DNA from: Candidatus Dependentiae bacterium
Lineage (GTDB): Bacteria > Babelota > Babeliae > Babelales > Vermiphilaceae
Direction of reading: 5' to 3'
Assembly: GCA_040878395.1 (NCBI GenBank)
Contig: JBBDMI010000003.1
Span: 109,245-173,244, forward strand
DNA length: 64,000 nucleotides
This document shows positions 24,413 to 32,701 of the stretch, one piece after another. The position numbers and the translations under genes were made by a program. The stretch's first letter is position 1. Each line of letters begins with the position of its first letter. Below the pieces are notes generated by a model. The model worked only from the letters and a program-made list of their open reading frames with translations, was not told the origin of the DNA and ran no database searches.

Positions 24413-24445
24413 AAAAAGAGCCGGTTTTTAGCCGGCTCTTTTTGC
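24413..24445. terminator. Bidirectional terminator with a competing upstream hairpin
   Basis: AAAAAGAGCCGG (24413-24424), 7-base loop, CCGGCTCTTTTT (24432-24443). The left arm can instead pair upstream: GGCTCT (24388-24393) plus TTTTGAA (24396-24402) with TTCAAAA (24410-24416) plus AGAGCC (24417-24422). This is an attenuator-like mutually exclusive pair. Confidence 0.9.
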
Positions 24446-24449
24446 ATTT

Positions 24450-24872
24450 TTAATTATTTTTTTTGTTTGTTATGAGTTGTATGATTTCATTTCGTTGCTC
24501 ACGCTCTTTTTCTAGCCTTTCAATTTCTGTTTTTATGCTGTTATCTTTTTTACGCCAAAACCTGTTTAGTTTGTTCTTTTTGTGCTTTAAATGATCGATT
24601 GTATTTTGTGAAGTTGCATTATTTTTTTCTAATATTTCCCTTGCTAGCTTAAGATTCTCGCCATCGTATCCAGCTTTAATAAAATATCTCAGGGCTTCAA
24701 GGTCATCTTTTAATGCTGCGATTTCAAGGAATGAATACTCTTTATAGCGTGTATCCATTTGTAATTTTTTATAGCGTTTTACAAATGGATGGTCATTATT
24801 ATTTGCAGCAGCACAAATAAGCATTGAGCTTGCCAAGTAAACTGAAAGTGTCAGTGTGTTTGTTATTCTCAT
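24450..24872 (-). CDS. Exported coiled-coil protein, tandem paralogue of 24869-25249
   Basis: A 140-residue protein with a signal peptide (about 1-22) and GGAGG before its ATG, located in the 3' end of the upstream gene (4-base overlap). The mature N-terminal half (YSFLEIAALKDDLEALRYFIKAGYDGENLKLAREIL) aligns with YIEIAADIEDFEGIRHFAYKATQEQLTKARELL in the neighbour; it resembles one ankyrin-like helix pair. The C-terminal half is a Lys/Glu-rich coiled coil. Function unknown. Confidence 0.6.
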   Translation of the reverse strand: MRITNTLTLSVYLASSMLICAAANNNDHPFVKRYKKLQMDTRYKEYSFLEIAALKDDLEALRYFIKAGYDGENLKLAREILEKNNATSQNTIDHLKHKKNKLNRFWRKKDNSIKTEIERLEKEREQRNEIIQLITNKKNN

Positions 24873-25249
24873 AATGCCTCCTTTTTTATGCGACGATTTA
24901 AATCTCGAATTTCATTTTTTAGCCTTTTTTCAAGATTACGTGCTTTGTAGAGTTTGCTTGATGCAAGACCTTTGCTGACCGCTTTGAGAAGCTTTTTATG
25001 TAATTCTTTAATATTTATTGCAAGAATATCTGCTTTGTTTACGAGGAGCTCACGAGCTTTAGTTAGTTGTTCTTGTGTTGCTTTATAGGCAAAATGGCGA
25101 ATGCCCTCAAAGTCCTCAATATCCGCAGCTATTTCAATGTATGACATCCCTTGGTAGCCGGGATTTTTCATCAATTGATCATAGCGTTGCTTTAAAGTTT
25201 GAGCATGTATAGGTAATACAAACAGTAAGAAAAGATATCTATATTTCAT
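24869..25249 (-). CDS. Exported coiled-coil protein, first of a tandem pair
   Basis: A 126-residue protein. The ATG at 25249 has a strong ribosome site (AAGGAGGT); a TTG one codon earlier is ignored. Signal peptide MKYRYLFLLFVLPIHA. The mature part has the same helix pair as the downstream gene (motif IEIAA-x-x-x-DFEGIRHF), then a basic coiled coil (KLYKARNLEKRLKNEIRDLNRRIKKEAL). The overlap of four bases with the next gene suggests translational coupling. Confidence 0.6.
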   Translation of the reverse strand: MKYRYLFLLFVLPIHAQTLKQRYDQLMKNPGYQGMSYIEIAADIEDFEGIRHFAYKATQEQLTKARELLVNKADILAINIKELHKKLLKAVSKGLASSKLYKARNLEKRLKNEIRDLNRRIKKEAL

Positions 25250-25328
25250 CAAAACCTCCTTTTTTGTTATTATGGCTCATTTTCTGCATGTAGATCAATG
25301 GTTAGTTGTTTTATATCAGGGTCATTTA

Positions 25329-25356
25329 TGGACAGAACCGTTATTTGTGTTACAAT
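25329..25356 (+). promoter_or_regulatory. Candidate typA promoter
   Basis: TGGACA (25329-25334), a 16-base spacer, TACAAT (25351-25356). The leader would be only about 37 bases, and no Shine-Dalgarno is evident before the typA ATG. Confidence 0.55.
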
Positions 25357-25399
25357 TAGGATAAACCCTTTTTTAACCCCCCTTAACATATGATGTGCT

Positions 25400-27205
25400 A
25401 TGGAAAAAGAACGTTCAAATTTACGTAATATTGCTATTGTTGCCCATGTTGACCATGGAAAAACGACACTTGTTGATAAATTATTAAGACAGTCAGGTAC
25501 GCTGAAAGATCAGGAAGTTGATCGCGTAATGGATTCTAACGATCTTGAAAAAGAGCGTGGAATAACCATTTTGGCTAAAAACACCGGTTTAAAGTATGGC
25601 GAATATGCAATCAATATTGTCGATACCCCGGGTCACGCCGATTTTGGTGGTGAAGTTGAGCGTACATTGCAAATGGTTGAAGGGTTTTTATTATTAGTTG
25701 ATGCGGCAGAAGGGGTTTTGCCCGGTACACGCTTTGTACTGCAAAAAGCATTAAAATTAGGTTTGAAGCCTATTGTCATGATAAATAAGATTGATCGTAA
25801 AGATGCTGACACTGCAAATACTGAAGCAGCAATCGCGGATCTTTTTTTAGATTTAGCTGAGTCTGAAGATCAACTTGAATATCCTGTTTTATATGGTTCA
25901 TCAAAATTAGGTTTTGTTACCGATGATCCAAATAAAAAAACTGACTCTATGAAACTTCTTTTTGATACAATTATTAATACTATTCCGGCACCAAAAGAAA
26001 CTTCAGAGCATTTACAATTTTTAACAACTAATCTAGCTTATTCAGATTTTTTAGGCACCATCGCTATTGGTCGTGTGTTTAATGGCAAAATGTCTGTGGG
26101 TGATTCAATTGTATTATGCAAAGATGACTTTGTTAGCAAGCAAATGAAAATCACCAAAATTATGAAATTCGTTGGGCTAGATCGTGTTGAGGCTGATTCT
26201 GCTTCATTTGGTGATATTGTTTGTGTTACCGGTTTTACTGAGCCTGTAACTATTGGAACTACTATCTGTGAACCAGAGTATCCAATGCCGTATGCATATG
26301 TTGCAATTGATGAGCCAACATTAACGATGTTTATTTCGGTTAATGATTCGCCATTTGCAGGCAAAGAGGGTTCATTGCTTACTTCGCGTCAAATCAAAGA
26401 TCGCTTGGAAAAAGAGTTGTTGACTAATGTTGCATTAAAAGTTGAACCTACTGAATCAGCAGAAACGTTTAAAATTTCAGGACGTGGTCAATTACATTTG
26501 GGTATTTTAATTGAAAACATGCGTCGTGAAGGTTTTGAAATGCAAGTTTCTGCGCCGGAAGTTATTTATAAAACAATTGATGGTGTAAGACATGAGCCTA
26601 TGGAGCTGTTGGTAATCGATGTACCTGAAGAATATCAAGGTGTATTGATGGAAAAACTTGGTCAACGTAAAGCAGAATTAACACATATGCATCCATATGA
26701 TGATGGTCGTATTCGTTTAGAGTATGAAGTGCCATCACGTGGTTTAATCGGTTTCCGTGGGCAGTTTTTGACTGATACTCGTGGAACTGGAATTGCAAAC
26801 TATAGTTTTGCAGGGTACAAACCGTATAAAGGTGAAATTCCATCACGTACCAAAGGTGCACTGATATCTATGGAAAATGGTACAGTAACCGGGTATGCTC
26901 TTGATAATTTGCAGCAACGGGGTATTTTGTTTGTGAAGCCATCAGATAAAGTATACCAAGGTATGATTATTGGTGAGCATAGCCGTGATAATGATCTCGA
27001 TGTTAATCCGGCTAAAGCAAAAAAATTAACCAATATGCGTGCATCAGGAACTGATGATTCTGTGAAGTTAGCGCCGCCAAAAATTATGGAACTTGAATAT
27101 TGTATGGAGTGGATTCGTCCTGATGAACTTATCGAAGTAACTCCTGAAAGTATTCGTTTGCGTAAAAAGATGCTCAAAGCAAATATGCGTAAAAAGCAAA
27201 ATTAG
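25400..27205 (+). CDS. typA: Ribosome-associated GTPase TypA/BipA
   Basis: A 601-residue translational GTPase. G1 AHVDHGKTTL, G2 ERGITI, G3 DTPGHADFGGEVER, G4 NKIDRKDA, followed by domain II, EF-G-like domains III and V (GRGQLHLGILIENMRREGFE; PSRGLIGFRGQFLTDTRGTG) and the BipA-specific C-terminal domain ending in a Lys-rich tail. Full length. It binds 70S ribosomes near the A site and helps 50S assembly under stress. The start lacks a clear ribosome site. Monocistronic with its own terminator. Confidence 0.97.
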   Translation: MEKERSNLRNIAIVAHVDHGKTTLVDKLLRQSGTLKDQEVDRVMDSNDLEKERGITILAKNTGLKYGEYAINIVDTPGHADFGGEVERTLQMVEGFLLLVDAAEGVLPGTRFVLQKALKLGLKPIVMINKIDRKDADTANTEAAIADLFLDLAESEDQLEYPVLYGSSKLGFVTDDPNKKTDSMKLLFDTIINTIPAPKETSEHLQFLTTNLAYSDFLGTIAIGRVFNGKMSVGDSIVLCKDDFVSKQMKITKIMKFVGLDRVEADSASFGDIVCVTGFTEPVTIGTTICEPEYPMPYAYVAIDEPTLTMFISVNDSPFAGKEGSLLTSRQIKDRLEKELLTNVALKVEPTESAETFKISGRGQLHLGILIENMRREGFEMQVSAPEVIYKTIDGVRHEPMELLVIDVPEEYQGVLMEKLGQRKAELTHMHPYDDGRIRLEYEVPSRGLIGFRGQFLTDTRGTGIANYSFAGYKPYKGEIPSRTKGALISMENGTVTGYALDNLQQRGILFVKPSDKVYQGMIIGEHSRDNDLDVNPAKAKKLTNMRASGTDDSVKLAPPKIMELEYCMEWIRPDELIEVTPESIRLRKKMLKANMRKKQN

Positions 27206-27230
27206 TATATATCGTTCAAGTAATGAGTTT

Positions 27231-27259
27231 AAAATCCCTGCTTTCAAGCAGGGATTTTC
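27231..27259 (+). terminator. Terminator of typA
   Basis: AAAATCCCTGCTT and AAGCAGGGATTTT flank a TC centre, followed by CTTTG; the 13-base arms give a stable hairpin. Confidence 0.85.
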
Positions 27260-27291
27260 TTTGAAGTAGATCTGTTTAACTGGAGAGAAAT

Positions 27292-27555
27292 ATGAATAAA
27301 TTAACTGTTTGGGCTATTGGATTGTTGTGTTTTTCTTTGACGATACATTCTTCAGAGATAGCGAAACCGTCCAGAAAAAAAACTGGATCATTTCCTCTTC
27401 GTCAAAGTAAAACAGCTCAAGAGCTTCCGCATGTATTGGCTTGCAGTTTAGGGACTGTTGGTGGTTGCCGGACATGTAAGTTGCACTTGGAATTACAAGA
27501 AGTTCGTGAGCAAACCAGAACAGTAAGGATGAAAAGAAGGGCCCATGATCGTTAA
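27292..27555 (+). CDS. Small exported basic protein
   Basis: An 87-residue protein with a signal peptide (MNKLTVWAIGLLCFSLTIHSSE) and GGAGAG upstream. The mature peptide of about 65 residues is basic and has three Cys (LACSLGTVGGCRTCKLH), a possible metal or disulphide site, and an Arg-rich end (TRTVRMKRRAHDR). Function unknown. Confidence 0.5.
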   Translation: MNKLTVWAIGLLCFSLTIHSSEIAKPSRKKTGSFPLRQSKTAQELPHVLACSLGTVGGCRTCKLHLELQEVREQTRTVRMKRRAHDR

Positions 27556-27567
27556 GATTGCTTTGCT

Positions 27568-28578
27568 TTAATGTTTTTGATTTTTTATCCAATCATCAAG
27601 TTTTTGCAACATTTTATTTTTTTGGTCATCAGGTACAAATGATGACATGAATGAATTGCGTGCAGATTGTACGAGTTGTTTATTTGTTAAGCCTAATCGT
27701 TGTGCTTCTTGATAATTTTCATTAATGTATCCACCAAAAAAAGCAGGATCATCTGAATTGATTGATATATTCAATCCTGCATTCATAAGTTTTTTTAATG
27801 GATAATCTTGTTGATTGGTAAAAATGTTTAAATGTATGTTTGATAGTGGGCAGACGGTAAGGGGAATTTGTTCTTTGGTCAAATAAGTCACCAAATTCGG
27901 ATCTTCAATGCACCTAATGCCATGATCAATGCGATCGACATGAAGTTCATTTATTGCTTGCCAAATATAATCCGGTCCTGCATCTTCTCCGGCATGAGCA
28001 CACAACTTATAACCATATTTTTTTGCCTGTGCAAAAAGTTTAGTAAACTTGCTGGGTGGATTTGCATGTTCGTTTGCGGCTAATCCAATTGCTATAATTT
28101 TATCTTTAAATGGTAAAGATTCTTGTAATATTTTAAGCGCTGATTCTTGGCTTAAATGGCGTAAAAAACATAAAATGGGCAGCGCGGTTATATTATAACT
28201 GTTGTGTGCCTGGTTGATTGCTTTATTTATCCCATTAATAATGGTGCTAAATGGTATTCCGCGTGGCATATGGGTTTGTGCTTCAAAGAAAATTTCAGCA
28301 TGAAGAACTCCTTGTTGTGATGCTTTTTTTAAATATGCTAATGTGACATCATAAAAATCCTGTTCAGTCTGCATAAGTTGAGATGCCTGAAAATAAATCT
28401 CTAGAAATTGATCAAGATTGTTAAAATCTTTAAATGCCTGTCTCACTTCCTGTACCGTAGCGTAGTCAGTGGCAATGTTGTTGCGATGGGCAAGTTGAAG
28501 GAATAGATAAGGTTCAAGTGTGCCAAGCAGGTGCACATGCAGTTCTGCCTTGGGTAAAGTTTGTATTAAACTGTTCAT
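27568..28578 (-). CDS. add: Adenine/adenosine deaminase
   Basis: A 336-residue metal-dependent amidohydrolase of the ADA family. Zinc ligands and catalytic residues: PKAELHVHLLGTLEP (HxH), CAHAGEDAG (His, and catalytic Glu), RIDHGIRC (His), SINSDDPAFFGGYI (Asp pair). LGTLEP near the HxH and NSDDPAFFGGYI are closer to the adenine-deaminase (Aah1-like) branch than to classical Add, so adenine to hypoxanthine is my preferred reaction. It would serve purine salvage from a host. Cytoplasmic, no signal peptide. The start has a weak ribosome site. Confidence 0.85.
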   Translation of the reverse strand: MNSLIQTLPKAELHVHLLGTLEPYLFLQLAHRNNIATDYATVQEVRQAFKDFNNLDQFLEIYFQASQLMQTEQDFYDVTLAYLKKASQQGVLHAEIFFEAQTHMPRGIPFSTIINGINKAINQAHNSYNITALPILCFLRHLSQESALKILQESLPFKDKIIAIGLAANEHANPPSKFTKLFAQAKKYGYKLCAHAGEDAGPDYIWQAINELHVDRIDHGIRCIEDPNLVTYLTKEQIPLTVCPLSNIHLNIFTNQQDYPLKKLMNAGLNISINSDDPAFFGGYINENYQEAQRLGLTNKQLVQSARNSFMSSFVPDDQKNKMLQKLDDWIKNQKH

Positions 28579-28580
28579 AA

Positions 28581-28610
28581 GAAACTTTTACATTAGAAAC
28601 TTTTACATTT
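28581..28610. repeat. 15-bp tandem duplication in the add-truA intergenic region
   Basis: AGAAACTTTTACATT occurs twice without a gap (28581-28595 and 28596-28610), directly upstream of the deaminase start. Probably a replication-slippage duplication. Confidence 0.7.
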
Positions 28611-28667
28611 AAAAAAATCTGTTACCATAATTGATATTAGGCACTATTAGATTATAAAGTAAAGAAC

Positions 28668-29432
28668 ATGTTTAAAATTATAGTTGCATACGATGGTACC
28701 GATTTTAATGGTTGGCAAATTCAACCCAATGAACCATCAATTACTCAAGCGTTGCAGGATTCATTTGCCAAACGTTTTGATCACAAAATTAAAATTGTAG
28801 GTGCATCGCGAACTGATGCCGGTGTACATGCAATTGGTCAAGTTGCCGCATTTCGCACAGATCTTGTTATGGATTGTCAAAAAATGATTTCAGCATGGAA
28901 TGATATATTGCCTCCGACTATTGTTGTGCGCGGTATCGCCCAAGTTGCTGATGATTTTCATCCTATATATGGTGTTGCACAAAAAACCTATTGGTATCAT
29001 TTTTTTCTCGATCGTCCATTACCGTTTGTTGAACGGTATGGGTGGTTTTTTCGTTATCCATTAGATATGAAAAAATTAGAACAATCATTGCAACTATTTG
29101 TAGGAACGCATGATTTTCGTTCATTTTGCACCGGAACTGATATGGGAGAAAATACAGTGCGTACTATAGAGAGTATCGAACTTGTGTATAAAAAAGAGTT
29201 TGGTGCATGGCGCATTGTTGTTAAAGGTCCTGGATTTATGCGTCATATGATTCGTAGGGTTGTAGGGGCTTGTATGCAAGTTGCTTCAAAAGATGAAGTT
29301 GAAATGGACTATTTAAAAAATGCATTAGTACAAAAAGATCCAAAGCAAACGCTAGTAAATGCGCCTGCAAAAGGGTTATGCTTGTATGAAATTATATATA
29401 AAAAACTAAAAGAGGATTCTCTGCATGAATAA
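28668..29432 (+). CDS. truA: tRNA pseudouridine synthase A
   Basis: A 254-residue enzyme making pseudouridine 38-40 in the tRNA anticodon stem. The catalytic Asp motif ASRTDAGVHAIGQVAAF is at about 46-62; FHPIYGVAQKTYWYHF, HDFRSFCTG and FMRHMIRRVVGACMQV are standard family motifs. Length is normal. Its 3' end overlaps the GNAT gene by 8 bases. Confidence 0.96.
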   Translation: MFKIIVAYDGTDFNGWQIQPNEPSITQALQDSFAKRFDHKIKIVGASRTDAGVHAIGQVAAFRTDLVMDCQKMISAWNDILPPTIVVRGIAQVADDFHPIYGVAQKTYWYHFFLDRPLPFVERYGWFFRYPLDMKKLEQSLQLFVGTHDFRSFCTGTDMGENTVRTIESIELVYKKEFGAWRIVVKGPGFMRHMIRRVVGACMQVASKDEVEMDYLKNALVQKDPKQTLVNAPAKGLCLYEIIYKKLKEDSLHE

Positions 29433-30012
29433 TAATAGTCAGTATAATTTAATTAAAAAAAGCTTGCTGATTGCTACTATGGTGACCATTGGAAGCGGTA
29501 TTAGCTATTGGTATATAAAAAAACCAAAGCTGGAAGTTGAAAAGACGTATGTCATTTATCCACTTGCAAATGATCAACGTGATATTGACGACATCTTACA
29601 GTTATTTAAAGATGAAATTTATGCACTTACTACTGCTGATTATGATGATGTACATGCAAAGTTGATGCGTCGATCATATAATATCAATGATCCGTCAAAA
29701 GATGGAACGCTTTTGTTTTATGTAATGCGTGATAAAAAAACAGATGCATTTATCGGGTTTTTGGCAATCCATCGTATGACTTTTTATAAAGGTAAAATTT
29801 TATTCTTAGCTGTTAAGCCGGAGTTTAGGGGCAAGCGTTATGCAGGTGAATTGGTGAAATTTGCTTTCGATACATTCAGAGAAATGGGTATGATAAAAGC
29901 AATGCTTACAACGCGTGTGGATAATGTTGCCGGTCAAAAAGCATATGAGCGTGAAGGGTTCAAAAAATACCAAGTCTATGATGGATTTGTGTATTACGAG
30001 GTTTATCTTTAA
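29425..30012 (+). CDS. Membrane-anchored GNAT-family acetyltransferase
   Basis: A 195-residue protein. An N-terminal apolar helix (about 13-29, LLIATMVTIGSGISYWYI) is followed by a GNAT domain: DTFIGFLAIHR-like strand (DAFIGFLAIHR), LFLAVKPEFRGKRYAGELVKFA as the acetyl-CoA motif A, and VDNVAGQKAYEREGFKKY as motif B. With KKPK after the helix, the domain may stay cytoplasmic and tethered to the inner membrane. Substrate unknown. Overlaps truA by 8 bases, so translationally coupled. Confidence 0.8.
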   Translation: MNNNSQYNLIKKSLLIATMVTIGSGISYWYIKKPKLEVEKTYVIYPLANDQRDIDDILQLFKDEIYALTTADYDDVHAKLMRRSYNINDPSKDGTLLFYVMRDKKTDAFIGFLAIHRMTFYKGKILFLAVKPEFRGKRYAGELVKFAFDTFREMGMIKAMLTTRVDNVAGQKAYEREGFKKYQVYDGFVYYEVYL

Positions 30013-30034
30013 CTGAATTATATTTTTAAATATA

Positions 30035-30080
30035 ACATAAGGTCAATTTATCTTTGAGGATAAGTTGGCCTTATGTTTTT
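30035..30080 (+). terminator. Terminator of the truA-GNAT unit
   Basis: ACATAAGG-T-CAA-T-TTATC and GATAA-G-TTG-G-CCTTATGT form a long stem with two mismatches, ending in TTTTT. Confidence 0.75.
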
Positions 30081-30255
30081 GGTTGACCATTTTCTGTATT
30101 GTTTATTCAATGGTTGCTGACATGAGTGTTGAGCCTTGTATCCAAGATGATAACACTGCTTATGCAGCATATCTGATTGGTTTGATTGGTGCGCGGATTC
30201 TTGGGTCTTAAACAGTGCCACCATTACCTTAATGTTATAACTTAATTTTGGAATA
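30081..30255 (+). other. Gene-poor gap with one possible short reading frame
   Basis: Between the two terminators a frame runs from ATG 30110 to TAA 30209-30211 (33 residues, ending YAAYLIGLIGARILGS). It is open upstream to a TTG at 30083, which would add an apolar N-terminus. No ribosome site precedes either start. It may be a remnant of an exported protein or chance; nothing else is visible. Confidence 0.2.
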
Positions 30256-30295
30256 AAAAAATGGCGCTTCTTTTAAAAAGGAGCGCCATTTTTCT
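30256..30295 (-). terminator. Terminator of the small Cys/Asp-tail gene
   Basis: AAAAATGGCGCT (30257-30268) pairs with AGCGCCATTTTT (30282-30293). On the minus strand it is followed by a T-rich run. Confidence 0.85.
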
Positions 30296-30325
30296 ATATT
30301 CGTAATTTTGAAACGAAAGAGATGA

Positions 30326-30547
30326 TTAATCGTTGTCGTCGCAATCATCATCGCAATCATCTTCACAATCTTCTTCGGCTTCGAACTCAACTCCAGCATC
30401 TGCAGCAGCTTCAAGTTGTGCAATTGCAAAAGTGATAAGCTGGTTAGCGATTTCTGAAACAGTAGTTTCATGCTCTTTTGCAGCTTCTGCTAATACTTCA
30501 GCCAATTCTGCATCAAGTTCTACAGTTACTTTTGGTTTATCTGCCAT
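30326..30547 (-). CDS. Small RHH-like protein with an Asp/Glu/Cys-rich tail
   Basis: A 73-residue cytoplasmic protein, AAGGA before the ATG. Residues 5-47 (KVTVELDAELAEVLAEAAKEHETTVSEIANQL) look like a ribbon-helix-helix/CopG-type fold. Residues 53-73 are almost only Glu, Asp and Cys, with Cys at 61, 65 and 69 in a four-residue period. The coding DNA there is a degenerate 12-base repeat. The tail could bind divalent metal or mimic DNA, but that is speculation. No toxin partner is adjacent. Confidence 0.6.
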   Translation of the reverse strand: MADKPKVTVELDAELAEVLAEAAKEHETTVSEIANQLITFAIAQLEAAADAGVEFEAEEDCEDDCDDDCDDND

Positions 30548-30641
30548 GTGACATCCTTTTCAGTATAATGATTTGACTATATGTTTGAGTATATCAGGTT
30601 TTTTTGCTTTTGCGTAGGCAAAAAATAACTGTTTTTATCCT

Positions 30642-32144
30642 TTAGTGTTGCATTTCAGGGGGGATTGGCAGGTGCATGAGTTTTAAAATATAGGGTGCAA
30701 TATCGGTAATACTCTTTAAATTTAAAGTTGCTTGGCTGTTTTTATCTGTTTTGCTTGTCACGATAAATGGAACTTTATTAGTTGTGTGAGATGTTTTTGG
30801 TTGATTGGTGATAACATCCAGCATTTCTTCTGCATTTCCGTGATCGGCGGTGATGATCAGTGTGCCATTCATTGTGTTGACCACTTGTTGATAAAGTTGG
30901 TGTAATTGTTTATCCAGACATTCAATTGCCTTTACGGTTGCCTGGAAATCTCCTGAGTGTCCAACCATATCTGCATTTGCATAGTTAATGAGATAAAAAT
31001 CTTTTGGGTTATGTTTGAGTGAATCTAATACTGTTTGCGTAATATGCGGTGCAGACATTTCCGGGCATGATGCATATGTTTCAGTTTTAATCGATGGAAT
31101 GAGTTTCCAGGTTTCAGTTGCATAAGGTGTTTCGCGTCCAGAATTAAAGAAATAGGTAACGTGAGCGTATTTTTCTGTTTCGGCTATGGCGAGTATGGTT
31201 TTATTATATTTATGCAGGATGTCGCCAAATGTGTTTGCAATAGATGGCTTTTCAAATAAAGGTAGAGTGTGTAACTGTTCATTATATAAAAATGGCGTAA
31301 TAAAAAATGAAAATGCCAGTTTATCTTTGTGTTCCAAAAGCATTTTAGTCAATTGTCGTGCTCGATCAGCACGAAAATTGAAACAGATAATACCATCTCC
31401 GGGTTCAATAGTGCCTTGAGCGTTGAGCAATGTAGGCGGAATATATTCGTCAGTTATTTCTTTGTTATACCAATGATTAAGTGTATCTTCCCAATTATTA
31501 AAATGAGGCACAGTTGCTTGAGTTAATGTATCAAAACTCTTTTTGGTGCGATTGCTGTTGTTATCACGGTCCATTGCATAAAAACGTCCATGCAATGATG
31601 CAATAGATACGGTTGGATATTTTTGTATGAACTTTTCGAGTTGTTGGAGATACTTGGTAGCCGATTGCGGTGGTGTATCTCGTCCGTCCAAAATAAGGTG
31701 CAAGTATATATGGGGAACTTTTTGTTCGATTGCGCATTCTATCAGTGCATATAATAGTTCTTGATGGCTATGGACGCCTGCATCAGAAAGTAAGCCTATA
31801 ATGTGTAAGCGGTCACTATTTTTTGATAATTCATGTAGGTTAACAGCGAGCTTTTTATTTGAGCAAAGTTTGCGTTTTGATAAAGCTTGATGAATGATTG
31901 ATACCGGTTGGGGTATAATGCGACCGGCACCGATAGTTTGATGACCAGCCTCAGAGTTACCAATAAAATTTTTAAGAAGACCGATATCTTCACCGGATGC
32001 TTTAAGGTAAGTGTGTGGGTATTGCGCGATCAAATTATTAAGAAAATCTGTTTTTGCTTGTGCAATAGCATTGAACTCTTTATGAGCTCTGTGTCCAAAT
32101 CCATCTAAAATAACCAAAACAACCGGCTTTTTACTGTTTTTCAT
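30642..32144 (-). CDS. gpmI: 2,3-bisphosphoglycerate-independent phosphoglycerate mutase
   Basis: A 500-residue glycolytic enzyme interconverting 3- and 2-phosphoglycerate, with two Mn ions. VILDGFGHR (Asp14) and GNSEAGHQTIGAGR (catalytic Ser64) open the sequence; DGRDTPPQSA, GRFYAMDRD, NFRADRARQL and a final ITADHGNAEEM complete the alkaline-phosphatase-like site. Length is normal. AAGGA lies about 9 bases upstream. It indicates at least lower glycolysis is retained. Confidence 0.97.
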   Translation of the reverse strand: MKNSKKPVVLVILDGFGHRAHKEFNAIAQAKTDFLNNLIAQYPHTYLKASGEDIGLLKNFIGNSEAGHQTIGAGRIIPQPVSIIHQALSKRKLCSNKKLAVNLHELSKNSDRLHIIGLLSDAGVHSHQELLYALIECAIEQKVPHIYLHLILDGRDTPPQSATKYLQQLEKFIQKYPTVSIASLHGRFYAMDRDNNSNRTKKSFDTLTQATVPHFNNWEDTLNHWYNKEITDEYIPPTLLNAQGTIEPGDGIICFNFRADRARQLTKMLLEHKDKLAFSFFITPFLYNEQLHTLPLFEKPSIANTFGDILHKYNKTILAIAETEKYAHVTYFFNSGRETPYATETWKLIPSIKTETYASCPEMSAPHITQTVLDSLKHNPKDFYLINYANADMVGHSGDFQATVKAIECLDKQLHQLYQQVVNTMNGTLIITADHGNAEEMLDVITNQPKTSHTTNKVPFIVTSKTDKNSQATLNLKSITDIAPYILKLMHLPIPPEMQH

Positions 32145-32314
32145 GGGCTTAAAGTCCTTTTTATTATTGTGGATTGTTTTTTTACTTTAAGTCAACATCT
32201 CTTGGTACGGGACTTAAAAATTCATGAAATTCTTGTATTTTTGCTCTATTTTTGATATATTTATAATTGTAAATATTAGTTTTCCAGAAAGACTTAATCT
32301 GTTCTTGGGGTATT

Positions 32315-32647
32315 ATGAAAAAGCTATTTTTAGTTTTATTGTTTTTGTCATGTGGTGTGTTTGCTAATGATATAGATGATGCAAGTATGGCTCAAGATTT
32401 GCAATATGCATGGAATCAGATTAATACAACTGAGCCAGCTTCTGAACGATTGCGGCTTTTTCGCAATTTTATACATTATGCAAAGCGTCAGTTGCCCAAT
32501 GTTTCTCCATCTGAGCGTAGAGATATACGAAGTTTAATTATGAGAGCTCGTGCTCAAGTAAGTTCCCAAGGGAATAATAATTTAATCCGGTCATTATTTC
32601 AGCCGGATCGTATGGAGACGGTTGATCCAAGAAAGCTTGGTGGATAA
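32315..32647 (+). CDS. Small exported protein, related to 33124-33441
   Basis: A 110-residue protein with a signal peptide (MKKLFLVLLFLSCGVFA). The mature helical part has RLFRNFIHYAKRQLPNVSPSERRDIRSLIMRARAQV, which aligns with the protein two genes downstream. First of six small exported-protein genes in a row (32.3-35.2 kb). Function unknown. Confidence 0.6.
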   Translation: MKKLFLVLLFLSCGVFANDIDDASMAQDLQYAWNQINTTEPASERLRLFRNFIHYAKRQLPNVSPSERRDIRSLIMRARAQVSSQGNNNLIRSLFQPDRMETVDPRKLGG

Positions 32648-32701
32648 ACGATGGTGTATGTTAGAAAGTAAATGTTTGTTTTTATTATGAGGTTTATTAT
32701 T

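Noticed and set aside
28581..28610. CRISPR-like repeat
   Set aside because: Only two directly adjacent 15-base copies without spacers; a simple tandem duplication.
30235..30471. Minus frame overlapping the Cys/Asp-tail gene
   Set aside because: It comes from the same repeat in another frame (KIVKMIAMMIATTTI) and runs through the terminator.
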